Below are positions 41,157 to 48,889 of a stretch of 64,000 nt of DNA, piece by piece; positions within the stretch are counted from its first letter, which is position 1, and each line of letters starts with the position of its first letter. The DNA is taken from assembly GCF_026930145.1 (NCBI RefSeq), contig NZ_JANHOJ010000001.1, forward strand, positions 62,001 through 126,000. Reading direction: 5' to 3'. The notes below the pieces were generated by a model that saw only the letters and a program-made list of their open reading frames with translations, ran no database searches and was not told the DNA's origin. This DNA comes from Bartonella sp. A05. Its GTDB lineage: Bacteria; Pseudomonadota; Alphaproteobacteria; Rhizobiales; Rhizobiaceae. The position numbers and the translations under genes are program-made.

Positions 41157-41177
41157 ATCTGCAATAAAAATGTCACA
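41157..41177 (-). promoter_or_regulatory. Shared omp upstream element, gene 4
   Basis: TGTGACATTTTTATTGCAG on the coding strand, 76 bp before the start. Confidence 0.6.
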
Positions 41178-41183
41178 AAAATA

Positions 41184-41209
41184 GAAAAAGCTCCATCAAA
41201 GACAGAGCT
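41184..41209 (-). terminator. Intrinsic terminator of omp gene 5
   Basis: Stem AGCTCTGTC/GATGGAGCT around TTT, then TTTTTC. Confidence 0.8.
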
Positions 41210-41235
41210 TCCTAGCAATTTCATTGTTCAATCAA

Positions 41236-42069
41236 TTAGAATTTGAAAGCAACACCAGCACGGAAATCATTGGTTTTATAACTTACCTTTTTCATTCTGT
41301 CTGGATAAGCTGCGTCATATGCGGGTGTAATTTTACCAAAATCTGAATAGCGATATTCTGCACGCACAGCAATATTGTCAATCACTGCAACATCAAGACC
41401 ACCACCAAGAGTATAACCAATCTGCATCTGTGACTGAGTAGGCCAATAAACAGCAGTACCGATTACTTCCCCACCCACAACTTTACCTTCTAGGTTAGCT
41501 GGGCGGATGTATCCTTCTTGTGTAACTTGATAAACTCCTGTCTGCTGCAGCCCCACATAAGCAACACCGCCAGCAACATAAGGCATCATACGACCAAAAG
41601 AAAAGCCAGCACGCACCCGCGTCGCACCAGTAAAATTGACTTGAGTCGATAATGCTTCATAGAGAGCACTATTCTTTCCCAATTGTGCACCCTCTACCAA
41701 CGTGATCCCCAGTTGCTTTATGACCTCTTCTGTTGCCTGCGACCTCAATCTGGTGGACTCATGTTTTTTGCTTAACAAAAGCACATCTGTATCAATACCG
41801 AGAACAAAGGAATTGCTAAAATTCACATTGTAACCAGCATATACGCCAGATGCTAAACCTGACAAATCCTCACTAACACTAAGACCATAAGGAAACTGGT
41901 ATTTTAGATCAGTGGCAACATACCCCCCCTGAGCACCAACATAAAAACCCGACCAAGCAAAATTTGATTTTGATTCTGCTCTTTTATAGGTCGCAGAAAC
42001 CTGCGCCTGTGCTGCTGACAATGAAAGCACAGCAACAACAGATGCCGCTATCCAAGATTTCATATTCAT
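41236..42069 (-). CDS. Outer-membrane beta-barrel protein, Hbp/Pap31-like (array gene 5)
   Basis: A 277-aa barrel. ATG at 42069 (MNMKSWIAAS) is chosen for its GGAGC site and normal signal peptide ending SAAQAQVSA. The longer frame to 42201 runs through the promoter. It keeps QGGYVATDL, coded through a run of seven G, and VRAGFSFGRMMPYV. Its N-terminal third resembles gene 9, implying segment exchange across the array. Ends DFRAGVAFKF. Confidence 0.9.
   Translation of the reverse strand: MNMKSWIAASVVAVLSLSAAQAQVSATYKRAESKSNFAWSGFYVGAQGGYVATDLKYQFPYGLSVSEDLSGLASGVYAGYNVNFSNSFVLGIDTDVLLLSKKHESTRLRSQATEEVIKQLGITLVEGAQLGKNSALYEALSTQVNFTGATRVRAGFSFGRMMPYVAGGVAYVGLQQTGVYQVTQEGYIRPANLEGKVVGGEVIGTAVYWPTQSQMQIGYTLGGGLDVAVIDNIAVRAEYRYSDFGKITPAYDAAYPDRMKKVSYKTNDFRAGVAFKF
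41923..41929 (-). repeat. G7 tract in omp gene 5
   Basis: Seven consecutive G on the coding strand in codons for Gln-Gly-Gly-Tyr. It is currently in frame. Confidence 0.6.
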
Positions 42070-42133
42070 AAATTTGCTCCATAGATGATATTTGAGATGT
42101 AATAAATTTAGTATTACACAAACACGCTCAAAT

Positions 42134-42154
42134 ATCTGCAATAAAAATGTCACA
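42134..42154 (-). promoter_or_regulatory. Shared omp upstream element, gene 5
   Basis: TGTGACATTTTTATTGCAG on the coding strand, 65 bp before the start. Confidence 0.6.
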
Positions 42155-42160
42155 AAAATA

Positions 42161-42186
42161 AAAAAAGCCCCATCAAAGATAGAGCT
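42161..42186 (-). terminator. Intrinsic terminator of omp gene 6
   Basis: Stem AGCTCTATC/GATGGGGCT around TTT, then TTTTTT. Confidence 0.8.
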
Positions 42187-42212
42187 TCCTAGCAATTTCA
42201 TTGTTCAATCAA

Positions 42213-43040
42213 TTAGAATTTGAAAGCAATACCAACGCGGAAATCATTGATTTTATAACTTATCTCCTTCGTTTTGTCTGGAAAATATATGTCATATACG
42301 AGTGCAAATTTACCAAAATCCGTATAACGATATTCTGCACGCATAGCAATATGGTCAGTCACTGCAACATCAAGACCACCACTAAGAATATAACCAATCT
42401 TTATCTGTATCTCGGTAGGCCAAACAATACCAGTACCGATTACTTTCCCACCCACAACTTTACCCTCTGGGTCAAATGGGCCTCTGTGTCCTTCTTGTGT
42501 AACTTGATAAAATCCTGTCTGCTGCACCCCCGTATAAGCAACACCGCCAGCAACATAAAGCATAAGATGGCCAAGAGAAAAACCAGCACGCACCCGCGTC
42601 GCACCAGTAAAATTGACTTGAGTCGATAATACGTGATGGACAGCACTATCGTCTCCCAATTTTGCACCCTCTACCAACGTGATCCCCAGTTGCTTTATGA
42701 CCTCTTCTTTTGCCTGCGTCTTCAATCTGGTGTACTCATGTTTTTTGCTTAACAAAAGCACATCTGTATCAATACCGAGAACAAAGTAATCGCTAAAATT
42801 CATATTTTTACCAGCATATACGCCAGCTGCTAAACCTGACAAATCCTTACTAGATCTATTAAAAATAGAATGCAGGCCTTTTAGGTCAGAGAAAACATCC
42901 CCCCCCTGAGCACCAACATACAAACCCGACCAAGAAAAATTCGATTCTGCTCTTTTAGAGGTCGTAGAAACCTGCGCCTGTGCTGCAGACAATGAAACAA
43001 CCGCAGCAATAAATGCCACTCCCCAATATTTCATATTCAT
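42213..43040 (-). CDS. Outer-membrane beta-barrel protein, Hbp/Pap31-like (array gene 6)
   Basis: A 275-aa barrel. Its first ~135 residues are identical to genes 7 and 8, after which substitutions appear (HHVLSTQ against HQVLSTQ, HLMLYVAGGVAYTGVQQ, IGYILSGGLDV). The right half of this unit has therefore been homogenised with its neighbours and the left half has not. It carries a G8 tract in QGGDV. Ends DFRVGIAFKF. Confidence 0.9.
   Translation of the reverse strand: MNMKYWGVAFIAAVVSLSAAQAQVSTTSKRAESNFSWSGLYVGAQGGDVFSDLKGLHSIFNRSSKDLSGLAAGVYAGKNMNFSDYFVLGIDTDVLLLSKKHEYTRLKTQAKEEVIKQLGITLVEGAKLGDDSAVHHVLSTQVNFTGATRVRAGFSLGHLMLYVAGGVAYTGVQQTGFYQVTQEGHRGPFDPEGKVVGGKVIGTGIVWPTEIQIKIGYILSGGLDVAVTDHIAMRAEYRYTDFGKFALVYDIYFPDKTKEISYKINDFRVGIAFKF
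42899..42906 (-). repeat. G8 tract in omp gene 6
   Basis: Eight G on the coding strand within Gln-Gly-Gly-Asp codons, about residue 47. In frame here. Confidence 0.6.
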
Positions 43041-43115
43041 AAATTTGCTCCATAGATGATATTCGAGATGTAATACGCAAATCTAAAATTTAGTATTACA
43101 CAAACACGCTCAAAA

Positions 43116-43136
43116 ATCTGTAATAAAAATATCACA
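43116..43136 (-). promoter_or_regulatory. Shared omp upstream element, gene 6
   Basis: TGTGATATTTTTATTACAG, nearly palindromic (TGTnATA-TTTT-TATnACA), 76 bp before the start. Confidence 0.65.
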
Positions 43137-43143
43137 AAAATAG

Positions 43144-43167
43144 AAAAAGCCCCGTCAAAGACAGAGC
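43144..43167 (-). terminator. Intrinsic terminator of omp gene 7
   Basis: Stem GCTCTGTC/GACGGGGC around TTT, then TTTTTC. Confidence 0.8.
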
Positions 43168-43194
43168 CCTTTAGAGACTAAATTATTCAACAAA

Positions 43195-44022
43195 TTAGAA
43201 TTTGAAAGCAACACCAGCATGGAAATCATTGATTTTATAATCTAGCTCCTTCGTGTTGTCTGGAAAATATACATCATATACGAGTGTAACTTTACCAAAA
43301 TCCGTATAACGATATTCTGCACGCACAGCAATATGGTCAGTCACTGCAACATCAAGACCACCACCAAGCGTATAACCAATCTTCATCTGAGACTTAGTAG
43401 GCCAAACAACAGCAGTACCGATTACTTCCCCACCCACAACTTTACCTTCTGGGTCAAATGGGCCTCTGTATCCTTCTTGTGTAACTTGATAAACCCCTGT
43501 CTGCGGCACCCCCGCATAAGCAACACCGCCAGCAACATAAGGCATAAGATGACCAAGAGAAAAACCAGCACGCACCCGCGTCGCACCGGTAAAATTGACT
43601 TGAGTCGATAATACTTGATGGACAGCACTATCGTCTCCCAATTTTGCACCCTCTACCAACGTGATCCCCAGTTGCTTTATGACCTCTTCTTTTGCCTGCG
43701 TCTTCAATCTGGTGTACTCATGTTTTTTGCTTAACAAAAGCACATCTGTATCAATACCGAGAACAAAGTAATCGCTAAAATTCATATTTTTACCAGCATA
43801 TACGCCAGCTGCTAAACCTGACAAATCCTTACTAGATCTATTAAAAATAGAATGCAGGCCTTTTAGGTCAGAGAAAACATCCCCCCCCTGAGCACCAACA
43901 TACAAACCCGACCAAGAAAAATTCGATTCTGCTCTTTTAGAGGTCGTAGAAACCTGCGCCTGTGCTGCAGACAATGAAACAACCGCAGCAATAAATGCCA
44001 CTCCCCAATATTTCATATTCAT
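43195..44022 (-). CDS. Outer-membrane beta-barrel protein, Hbp/Pap31-like (array gene 7)
   Basis: A 275-aa barrel whose protein is identical to gene 8. Segments: FSWSGLYVGAQGGDVFSDL, VLGIDTDVLLLSKKHEYTRL, FTGATRVRAGFSLGHLMPYV, GYTLGGGLDVAVTDHIAV, RAEYRYTDFGKVTLVYDV, and C-terminus DFHAGVAFKF. The exact copy next door indicates a very recent duplication or ongoing gene conversion. Confidence 0.92.
   Translation of the reverse strand: MNMKYWGVAFIAAVVSLSAAQAQVSTTSKRAESNFSWSGLYVGAQGGDVFSDLKGLHSIFNRSSKDLSGLAAGVYAGKNMNFSDYFVLGIDTDVLLLSKKHEYTRLKTQAKEEVIKQLGITLVEGAKLGDDSAVHQVLSTQVNFTGATRVRAGFSLGHLMPYVAGGVAYAGVPQTGVYQVTQEGYRGPFDPEGKVVGGEVIGTAVVWPTKSQMKIGYTLGGGLDVAVTDHIAVRAEYRYTDFGKVTLVYDVYFPDNTKELDYKINDFHAGVAFKF
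43881..43888 (-). repeat. G8 tract in omp gene 7
   Basis: Eight G in Gln-Gly-Gly-Asp codons, in frame. Confidence 0.6.
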
Positions 44023-44097
44023 AAATTTGCTCCATAGATGATATTCGAGATGTAATACGCAAATCTAAAATTTAGTATTACACAAACACGCTCAAAA

Positions 44098-44118
44098 ATC
44101 TGTAATAAAAATATCACA
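44098..44118 (-). promoter_or_regulatory. Shared omp upstream element, gene 7
   Basis: Identical to the gene 6 element, 76 bp before the start. Confidence 0.65.
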
Positions 44119-44125
44119 AAAATAG

Positions 44126-44149
44126 AAAAAGCCCCGTCAAAGACAGAGC
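44126..44149 (-). terminator. Intrinsic terminator of omp gene 8
   Basis: Exact repeat of the gene 7 terminator 982 bp away. Confidence 0.8.
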
Positions 44150-44176
44150 CCTTTAGAGACTAAATTATTCAACAAA

Positions 44177-45004
44177 TTAGAATTTGAAAGCAACACCAGC
44201 ATGGAAATCATTGATTTTATAATCTAGCTCCTTCGTGTTGTCTGGAAAATATACATCATATACGAGTGTAACTTTACCAAAATCCGTATAACGATATTCT
44301 GCACGCACAGCAATATGGTCAGTCACTGCAACATCAAGACCACCACCAAGCGTATAACCAATCTTCATCTGAGACTTAGTAGGCCAAACAACAGCAGTAC
44401 CGATTACTTCCCCACCCACAACTTTACCTTCTGGGTCAAATGGGCCTCTGTATCCTTCTTGTGTAACTTGATAAACCCCTGTCTGCGGCACCCCCGCATA
44501 AGCAACACCGCCAGCAACATAAGGCATAAGATGACCAAGAGAAAAACCAGCACGCACCCGCGTCGCACCGGTAAAATTGACTTGAGTCGATAATACTTGA
44601 TGGACAGCACTATCGTCTCCCAATTTTGCACCCTCTACCAACGTGATCCCCAGTTGCTTTATGACCTCTTCTTTTGCCTGCGTCTTCAATCTGGTGTACT
44701 CATGTTTTTTGCTTAACAAAAGCACATCTGTATCAATACCGAGAACAAAGTAATCGCTAAAATTCATATTTTTACCAGCATATACGCCAGCTGCTAAACC
44801 TGACAAATCCTTACTAGATCTATTAAAAATAGAATGCAGGCCTTTTAGGTCAGAGAAAACATCCCCCCCCTGAGCACCAACATACAAACCCGACCAAGAA
44901 AAATTCGATTCTGCTCTTTTAGAGGTCGTAGAAACCTGCGCCTGTGCTGCAGACAATGAAACAACCGCAGCAATAAATGCCACTCCCCAATATTTCATAT
45001 TCAT
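44177..45004 (-). CDS. Outer-membrane beta-barrel protein, Hbp/Pap31-like (array gene 8)
   Basis: A 275-aa product identical in every residue to gene 7, with the same leader, ribosome site, upstream element and terminator. Two identical copies may raise dosage or act as donors for gene conversion into neighbours. Confidence 0.92.
   Translation of the reverse strand: MNMKYWGVAFIAAVVSLSAAQAQVSTTSKRAESNFSWSGLYVGAQGGDVFSDLKGLHSIFNRSSKDLSGLAAGVYAGKNMNFSDYFVLGIDTDVLLLSKKHEYTRLKTQAKEEVIKQLGITLVEGAKLGDDSAVHQVLSTQVNFTGATRVRAGFSLGHLMPYVAGGVAYAGVPQTGVYQVTQEGYRGPFDPEGKVVGGEVIGTAVVWPTKSQMKIGYTLGGGLDVAVTDHIAVRAEYRYTDFGKVTLVYDVYFPDNTKELDYKINDFHAGVAFKF
44863..44870 (-). repeat. G8 tract in omp gene 8
   Basis: Eight G in Gln-Gly-Gly-Asp codons, in frame. 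Confidence 0.6.
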
Positions 45005-45079
45005 AAATTTGCTCCATAGATGATATTCGAGATGTAATACGCAAATCTAAAATTTAGTATTACACAAACACGCTCAAAA

Positions 45080-45100
45080 ATCTGTAATAAAAATATCACA
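45080..45100 (-). promoter_or_regulatory. Shared omp upstream element, gene 8
   Basis: Identical to the gene 7 element. Confidence 0.65.
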
Positions 45101-45107
45101 AAAATAG

Positions 45108-45131
45108 AAAAAGCCCCGTCAAAGACAGAGC
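45108..45131 (-). terminator. Intrinsic terminator of omp gene 9
   Basis: Third exact copy of the gene 7 terminator. Confidence 0.8.
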
Positions 45132-45692
45132 CCTTTAGAGACTAAATTATTCAACAAATTAGAATTTGAAAGCAACACCAGCATGGAAATCATTGATTTT
45201 ATAATCTAGCTCCTTCGTGTTGTCTGGAAAATATACATCATATACGAGTGTAACTTTACCAAAATCCGTATAACGATATTCTGCACGCACAGCAATATGG
45301 TCAGTCACTGCAACATCAAGACCACCACCAAGCGTATAACCAATCTTCATCTGAGACTTAGTAGGCCAAACAACAGCAGTACCGATTACTTCCCCACCCA
45401 CAACTTTACCTTCTGGGTCAAATGGGCCTCTGTATCCTTCTTGTGTAACTTGATAAACCCCTGTCTGCGGCACCCCCGCATAAGCAACACCGCCAGCAAC
45501 ATAAGGCATAAGATGACCAAGAGAAAAACCAGCACGCACCCGCGTCGCACCGGTAAAATTGACTTGAGTCGATAATACTTGATGGACAGCACTATCGTCT
45601 CCCAATTTTGCACCCTCTACCAACGTGATCCCCAGTTGCTTTATGACCTCTTCTTTTGCCTGCGTCTTCAATCTGGTGTACTCATGTTTTTT
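45109..45692 (-). repeat. 982-bp tandem unit, partial copy 3
   Basis: Matches copies 1 and 2 up to about 45692, in the middle of omp gene 9, where TTAACAAAAG changes to TGACAAAAG and the match ends. This is the recombination edge of a chimeric gene. Confidence 0.8.
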
Positions 45693-45986
45693 GCTTGACA
45701 AAAGCACATCTGTATCAATACCGAGAACAAAGGAATTGCTAAAATTCACATTGTAACCAGCATATACGCCAGCTGCTAAACCTGACAAATCCTTACTAGC
45801 TCTACTGAAATTAAGAATCGGGCTTTTTAGGTCAGTGGCAACATACCCCCCCTGAGCACCAACATAAAAACCCAACCAAGAAAAATTTGATTCTGCTCTT
45901 TTAGAGGTCGTAGAAACCTGCGCCTGTGCTGCAGACAATGAAACAACCGCAGCAATAAATGCCACTCCCCAACATTTCATATTCAT
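45159..45986 (-). CDS. Outer-membrane beta-barrel protein, Hbp/Pap31-like (array gene 9, mosaic)
   Basis: A 275-aa chimera. From the KKHEYTRL segment to the C-terminus it is identical to genes 7 and 8. Its N-terminal third (QGGYVATDL, AGYNVNFSNSFVLGIDTD) instead follows gene 5. The FSWSG motif reads FSWLG here. The join lies near 45692. The G tract has seven G, matching the gene 5 type. Confidence 0.92.
   Translation of the reverse strand: MNMKCWGVAFIAAVVSLSAAQAQVSTTSKRAESNFSWLGFYVGAQGGYVATDLKSPILNFSRASKDLSGLAAGVYAGYNVNFSNSFVLGIDTDVLLSSKKHEYTRLKTQAKEEVIKQLGITLVEGAKLGDDSAVHQVLSTQVNFTGATRVRAGFSLGHLMPYVAGGVAYAGVPQTGVYQVTQEGYRGPFDPEGKVVGGEVIGTAVVWPTKSQMKIGYTLGGGLDVAVTDHIAVRAEYRYTDFGKVTLVYDVYFPDNTKELDYKINDFHAGVAFKF
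45846..45852 (-). repeat. G7 tract in omp gene 9
   Basis: Seven G in Gln-Gly-Gly-Tyr codons, in frame. Confidence 0.6.
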
Positions 45987-46061
45987 AAATTTGCTCCATA
46001 GATGATATTTGAGATGTAATACGCAAATCTAAAATTTAGTATTACACAAACACGCTCAAAA

Positions 46062-46082
46062 ATCTGTAATAAAAATATCACA
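46062..46082 (-). promoter_or_regulatory. Shared omp upstream element, gene 9
   Basis: Same sequence as genes 6-8, 76 bp before the start. Confidence 0.65.
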
Positions 46083-46089
46083 AAAATAG

Positions 46090-46113
46090 AAAAAGCCCCG
46101 TCAAAGACAGAGC
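46090..46113 (-). terminator. Intrinsic terminator of omp gene 10
   Basis: Stem GCTCTGTC/GACGGGGC, then TTTTTC. Confidence 0.8.
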
Positions 46114-46140
46114 TTCCTAGCAATTTCATTGTTCAATCAA

Positions 46141-46965
46141 TTAGAATTTGAAAGCAATACCAGCACGGAAATCGTTGGTTTTATAAGAATGTTCAGCTAT
46201 ATTATCTAAGACGAATACATCCCCGTGCAATTTTCTTTTACCAAAATCTGAATAGCGATATTCTGCCCGCACAACAATATTGTGAATCACTGCAAAAGCA
46301 ATACCCCCACCAAGAGTATAGCCCACCATTGTTTCTGTCTTATCCGATGTGTTAGTAGAAACAAGTGGTTTAACTTGCTCCTTTTCTTCAATTAATTTCG
46401 GTGCTGTATTTTGAAGCTGTGCATAAGCAACACCGCCAGCAACATAAGGCATAAGACGACCAAAAGAAAAACCAACACGCACCCGCGTCGCACCAGTAAA
46501 ATTGACTTGAGTCGATGTCGCACCAGTAAAATTGACTTGAGTCGATAATATTGGATGAACAGCATTATTCCCTCCCAATTTTGCACCCTCTACCGACGTG
46601 ATCCCCAGTTTCTTTGTGACCTCTTCTCTTGTCTTCGTCTTCCTTTGGATGTACTCATGTTTTTTGCTTAACAAAAGCACATCTGTATCAATACCGAGAA
46701 CAAAGGAATTGTTAAAATTCGTATTGTAACCAGCATATAAGCCAACTGCTAAACCGGACAAATCCTCATTAGCTCCATCAAAAATAGGAAGTGGGCCTTT
46801 TAGGTCAGAGGAAACATCCCCCCCCTGAGCACCAACATAAAAACCCGACCAAGAAAAATTCGATTTTGTTTCTGCTCTTTTAGAGATAGTAAAAACCTGC
46901 GCCTGTGCTGCAGACAATGAAACAACTGCAGCAACAGATGCCACACCCCAATATTTCATATTCAT
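46141..46965 (-). CDS. Outer-membrane beta-barrel protein, Hbp/Pap31-like (array gene 10)
   Basis: A 274-aa barrel of the QVFT subgroup. It contains an exact in-frame duplication of a 30-bp segment, giving STQVNFTGAT twice in a row at a predicted strand before VRVGFSFGRLMPYV. The central loop (APKLIEEKEQVKPLVSTN) differs fully from genes 4-9 and resembles the AAD subgroup in arrangement, so this is another mosaic. Ends DFRAGIAFKF. Confidence 0.9.
   Translation of the reverse strand: MNMKYWGVASVAAVVSLSAAQAQVFTISKRAETKSNFSWSGFYVGAQGGDVSSDLKGPLPIFDGANEDLSGLAVGLYAGYNTNFNNSFVLGIDTDVLLLSKKHEYIQRKTKTREEVTKKLGITSVEGAKLGGNNAVHPILSTQVNFTGATSTQVNFTGATRVRVGFSFGRLMPYVAGGVAYAQLQNTAPKLIEEKEQVKPLVSTNTSDKTETMVGYTLGGGIAFAVIHNIVVRAEYRYSDFGKRKLHGDVFVLDNIAEHSYKTNDFRAGIAFKF
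46818..46825 (-). repeat. G8 tract in omp gene 10
   Basis: Eight G in Gln-Gly-Gly-Asp codons, in frame. Confidence 0.6.
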
Positions 46966-47045
46966 AAATTTGCTCCATAGATGATATTCGAGATGTCCTA
47001 TTATCGTACATCTATCGTTTAATGCTATACACTAAATACTCAAAA

Positions 47046-47064
47046 ATCTGTAAAAAATGCCACA
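47046..47064 (-). promoter_or_regulatory. Shared omp upstream element, gene 10
   Basis: TGTGGCATTTTTTACAG, two bases shorter than the others, 81 bp before the start. Confidence 0.5.
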
Positions 47065-47071
47065 AAAATAG

Positions 47072-47096
47072 CAAAAGCTCTGTCAAAGACAGAGCC
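47072..47096 (-). terminator. Intrinsic terminator of omp gene 11
   Basis: Perfect 8-bp stem GCTCTGTC/GACAGAGC around TTT, then TTTTGC. Confidence 0.85.
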
Positions 47097-47121
47097 CTTT
47101 AGAGACTTAATATTCAACAAA

Positions 47122-47850
47122 TTAGAATTTAAAAGCAACACCAACGCGGAAATCATTGGTTTTATAAGAAGTTTCATATAGATTGCTGAGATCTGTTAAA
47201 TTATTTAAGTCTGGTTTTAGTTTGACTTTACCAAAAGCCGAATGACGATATTCCCCACGTACAATAACACCATCAGTCACTGCAAAATCAAAACCTCCAC
47301 CAAGAGTATAACCAACCTTCACCTGATCACTCTTTACCAGATCATCACTATCCTTATCCTCTTCTGCCACTTGAAGCTGCGTATAGGTAATACCAGCAGC
47401 AGCATAAGGCATCATACGACCAAGAGAAAAACCAGCACGAAACCGTGTCGCACCAGACCAGTTTTCAGTTAAGATTTTTATTATATTGTCTACATCATCA
47501 TATTTTATACCTTTTTTGCTCAACACAGACACATCCGTATCAAGACCGAAGACAATACCACCACTGCCAAAATCCATATTGTAACCAGCATATATACCAC
47601 CTCCCAAATTTGAAAACAGAGATGCAAACAGAGATGAATCGTTCGAATCTGATTCCATCTGTGTTTTTTTCGTTTCCCCCAACTTCGAATCTTTCACAAT
47701 CTTAGAGCTTCCCACCTGAGAACCAATATAAATACCTGTCCATGAAAAAGCTGCTGCTTTTCCTGTAGAAAGCATAAAGCCTTGTGCCTGCGCTACAGAC
47801 ATGGAAACCACAGCAGCAAAAGATGCCGCTACTAAATATTTTATCTTCAT
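47122..47850 (-). CDS. Outer-membrane beta-barrel protein, Hbp/Pap31-like (array gene 11)
   Basis: A 242-aa barrel of a third subgroup (genes 11-12) whose signal peptide ends SVAQAQGF and mature start is STGKAAAFSW. Start ATG 47850 (MKIKYLVAAS) has a GGAG site. Family blocks: WTGIYIGSQVG, VFGLDTDVSVLSKKG, WSGATRFRAGFSLGRMMPYA, GEYRHSAFGKVKL (His replacing the usual Tyr) and DFRVGVAFKF. Confidence 0.9.
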   Translation of the reverse strand: MKIKYLVAASFAAVVSMSVAQAQGFMLSTGKAAAFSWTGIYIGSQVGSSKIVKDSKLGETKKTQMESDSNDSSLFASLFSNLGGGIYAGYNMDFGSGGIVFGLDTDVSVLSKKGIKYDDVDNIIKILTENWSGATRFRAGFSLGRMMPYAAAGITYTQLQVAEEDKDSDDLVKSDQVKVGYTLGGGFDFAVTDGVIVRGEYRHSAFGKVKLKPDLNNLTDLSNLYETSYKTNDFRVGVAFKF

Positions 47851-47950
47851 AAATTTACTCCATAGATAATATCTGAGATGCATCATCACCGCACACCTAT
47901 ACCGAATGTTATACATTAACATTCTAAAAATATTCTAAAAATATTCTAAA

Positions 47951-47971
47951 AAACGTGATAAAAATGCCACA
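47951..47971 (-). promoter_or_regulatory. Degenerate omp upstream element, gene 11
   Basis: TGTGGCATTTTTATCACG on the coding strand. The second half-site has changed. Confidence 0.4.
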
Positions 47972-47978
47972 ATCATAA

Positions 47979-48008
47979 AAAAATAAAAGTCCCATCAAAG
48001 ACAGGACC
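47979..48008 (-). terminator. Intrinsic terminator of omp gene 12
   Basis: Stem GTCCTGTC/GATGGGAC around TTT, then TTTTATTTTTT. Confidence 0.8.
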
Positions 48009-48034
48009 TTTTAATAATTGAAGTATTCAATCAA

Positions 48035-48724
48035 TTAGAATTTGAAAGCAACACCAACGCGGAAATCATTAGTTGTATAGGAAGCTTTATATAGCTCGCT
48101 CATAGACGTTGTTAATTTGAAATCACCAAAGCCAGAATGACGATATTCTCCACGCACAATAACATTGTCAATAGCTGCAAACTCAAGACCACCACCAAGA
48201 GTATAACCCATTTTAATCTTATCGCCAGCATCTGCCAAATCGTTATCCTCTGCAGCGGCTTTAAGCTGTGCATAAACAATACCACCAGCCGCATAAGGCA
48301 TCATACGACCAAAAGAAAAACCTACACGTGCACGTGTTGCCCCAGACCAGTTTTCTTGCATTTTTCTGTCTGTACCATTTTTACCCTTTGTAAAAGCGCT
48401 ACCAGACAACACTGCATCCGTATCAACACCTAGGATGAGGTTACCACCCAAATCAAAATTGTAACCAGCATATATACCACCTACTACATTTGACAACAGA
48501 TCTGACTTTTTTGTTTCATCGCCTAGTTTCTTATCTGGGACACTCGATGCTTCAGAATCAGCCGGCTTAGAAAACGAAGAATGACCACCCTGAACACCAA
48601 TATAAAGACCTGCCCATGAAAAAGCTGCTGCTTTTCCTGTAGAGATCGTAAAGCTTTGTGCCTGTGCTACAGACACAGAAACTACAGCGGCAACAGATGC
48701 CGCTACTAAATATCTCATATTCAT
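48035..48724 (-). CDS. Outer-membrane beta-barrel protein, Hbp/Pap31-like (array gene 12, shortest)
   Basis: At 229 aa the shortest intact member, same subgroup as gene 11 (AQSFTISTGKAAAFSW). The surface loops are trimmed but the barrel blocks remain: WAGLYIGVQGG, LILGVDTDAVLSGS, WSGATRARVGFSFGRMMPYA, GEYRHSGFGDFKL and DFRVGVAFKF. It may approximate the minimal barrel of the family. Confidence 0.9.
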   Translation of the reverse strand: MNMRYLVAASVAAVVSVSVAQAQSFTISTGKAAAFSWAGLYIGVQGGHSSFSKPADSEASSVPDKKLGDETKKSDLLSNVVGGIYAGYNFDLGGNLILGVDTDAVLSGSAFTKGKNGTDRKMQENWSGATRARVGFSFGRMMPYAAGGIVYAQLKAAAEDNDLADAGDKIKMGYTLGGGLEFAAIDNVIVRGEYRHSGFGDFKLTTSMSELYKASYTTNDFRVGVAFKF

Positions 48725-48804
48725 AAATTCACTCCATAGATAATATTTGAGATGTACAATTATCGCACATCTTTCGTTTAATGCTATACATTAATACTCA
48801 AAAA

Positions 48805-48825
48805 ATCTGTAGTAAAAATGCCACA
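48805..48825 (-). promoter_or_regulatory. Shared omp upstream element, gene 12
   Basis: TGTGGCATTTTTACTACAG, 81 bp before the start. Confidence 0.6.
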
Positions 48826-48830
48826 GAAAT

Positions 48831-48862
48831 AAAAAACTTAAAAGCCCCATCAAAGATAGGAC
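48831..48862 (-). terminator. Intrinsic terminator of omp gene 13
   Basis: Stem GTCCTATC/GATGGGGC with G-U pairs, then TTTTAAGTTTTTT. Confidence 0.7.
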
Positions 48863-48889
48863 TTTTTCAACGATTGATTGGGCAAAAGA

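Larger units (their letters stand above)
43145..44126 (-). repeat. 982-bp tandem unit, copy 1
   Basis: Includes terminator, omp gene 7, ribosome site and upstream element. Every position compared matches the same position 982 bp to the right, giving identical proteins and identical antisense frames. Confidence 0.9.
44127..45108 (-). repeat. 982-bp tandem unit, copy 2
   Basis: Second full unit, identical by inspection to copy 1, holding omp gene 8. Confidence 0.9.

Noticed and set aside
42201-42629. 142-codon plus-strand frame and its repeated relatives at 43333, 44315 and 45297
   Set aside because: Antisense shadows of the omp genes, repeated only because the genes are.
40254-46965. Regular repeats considered as a CRISPR-like or satellite array
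   Set aside because: The 982-bp period equals one omp gene plus its intergenic region. There are no short repeats with unique spacers and no cas genes.
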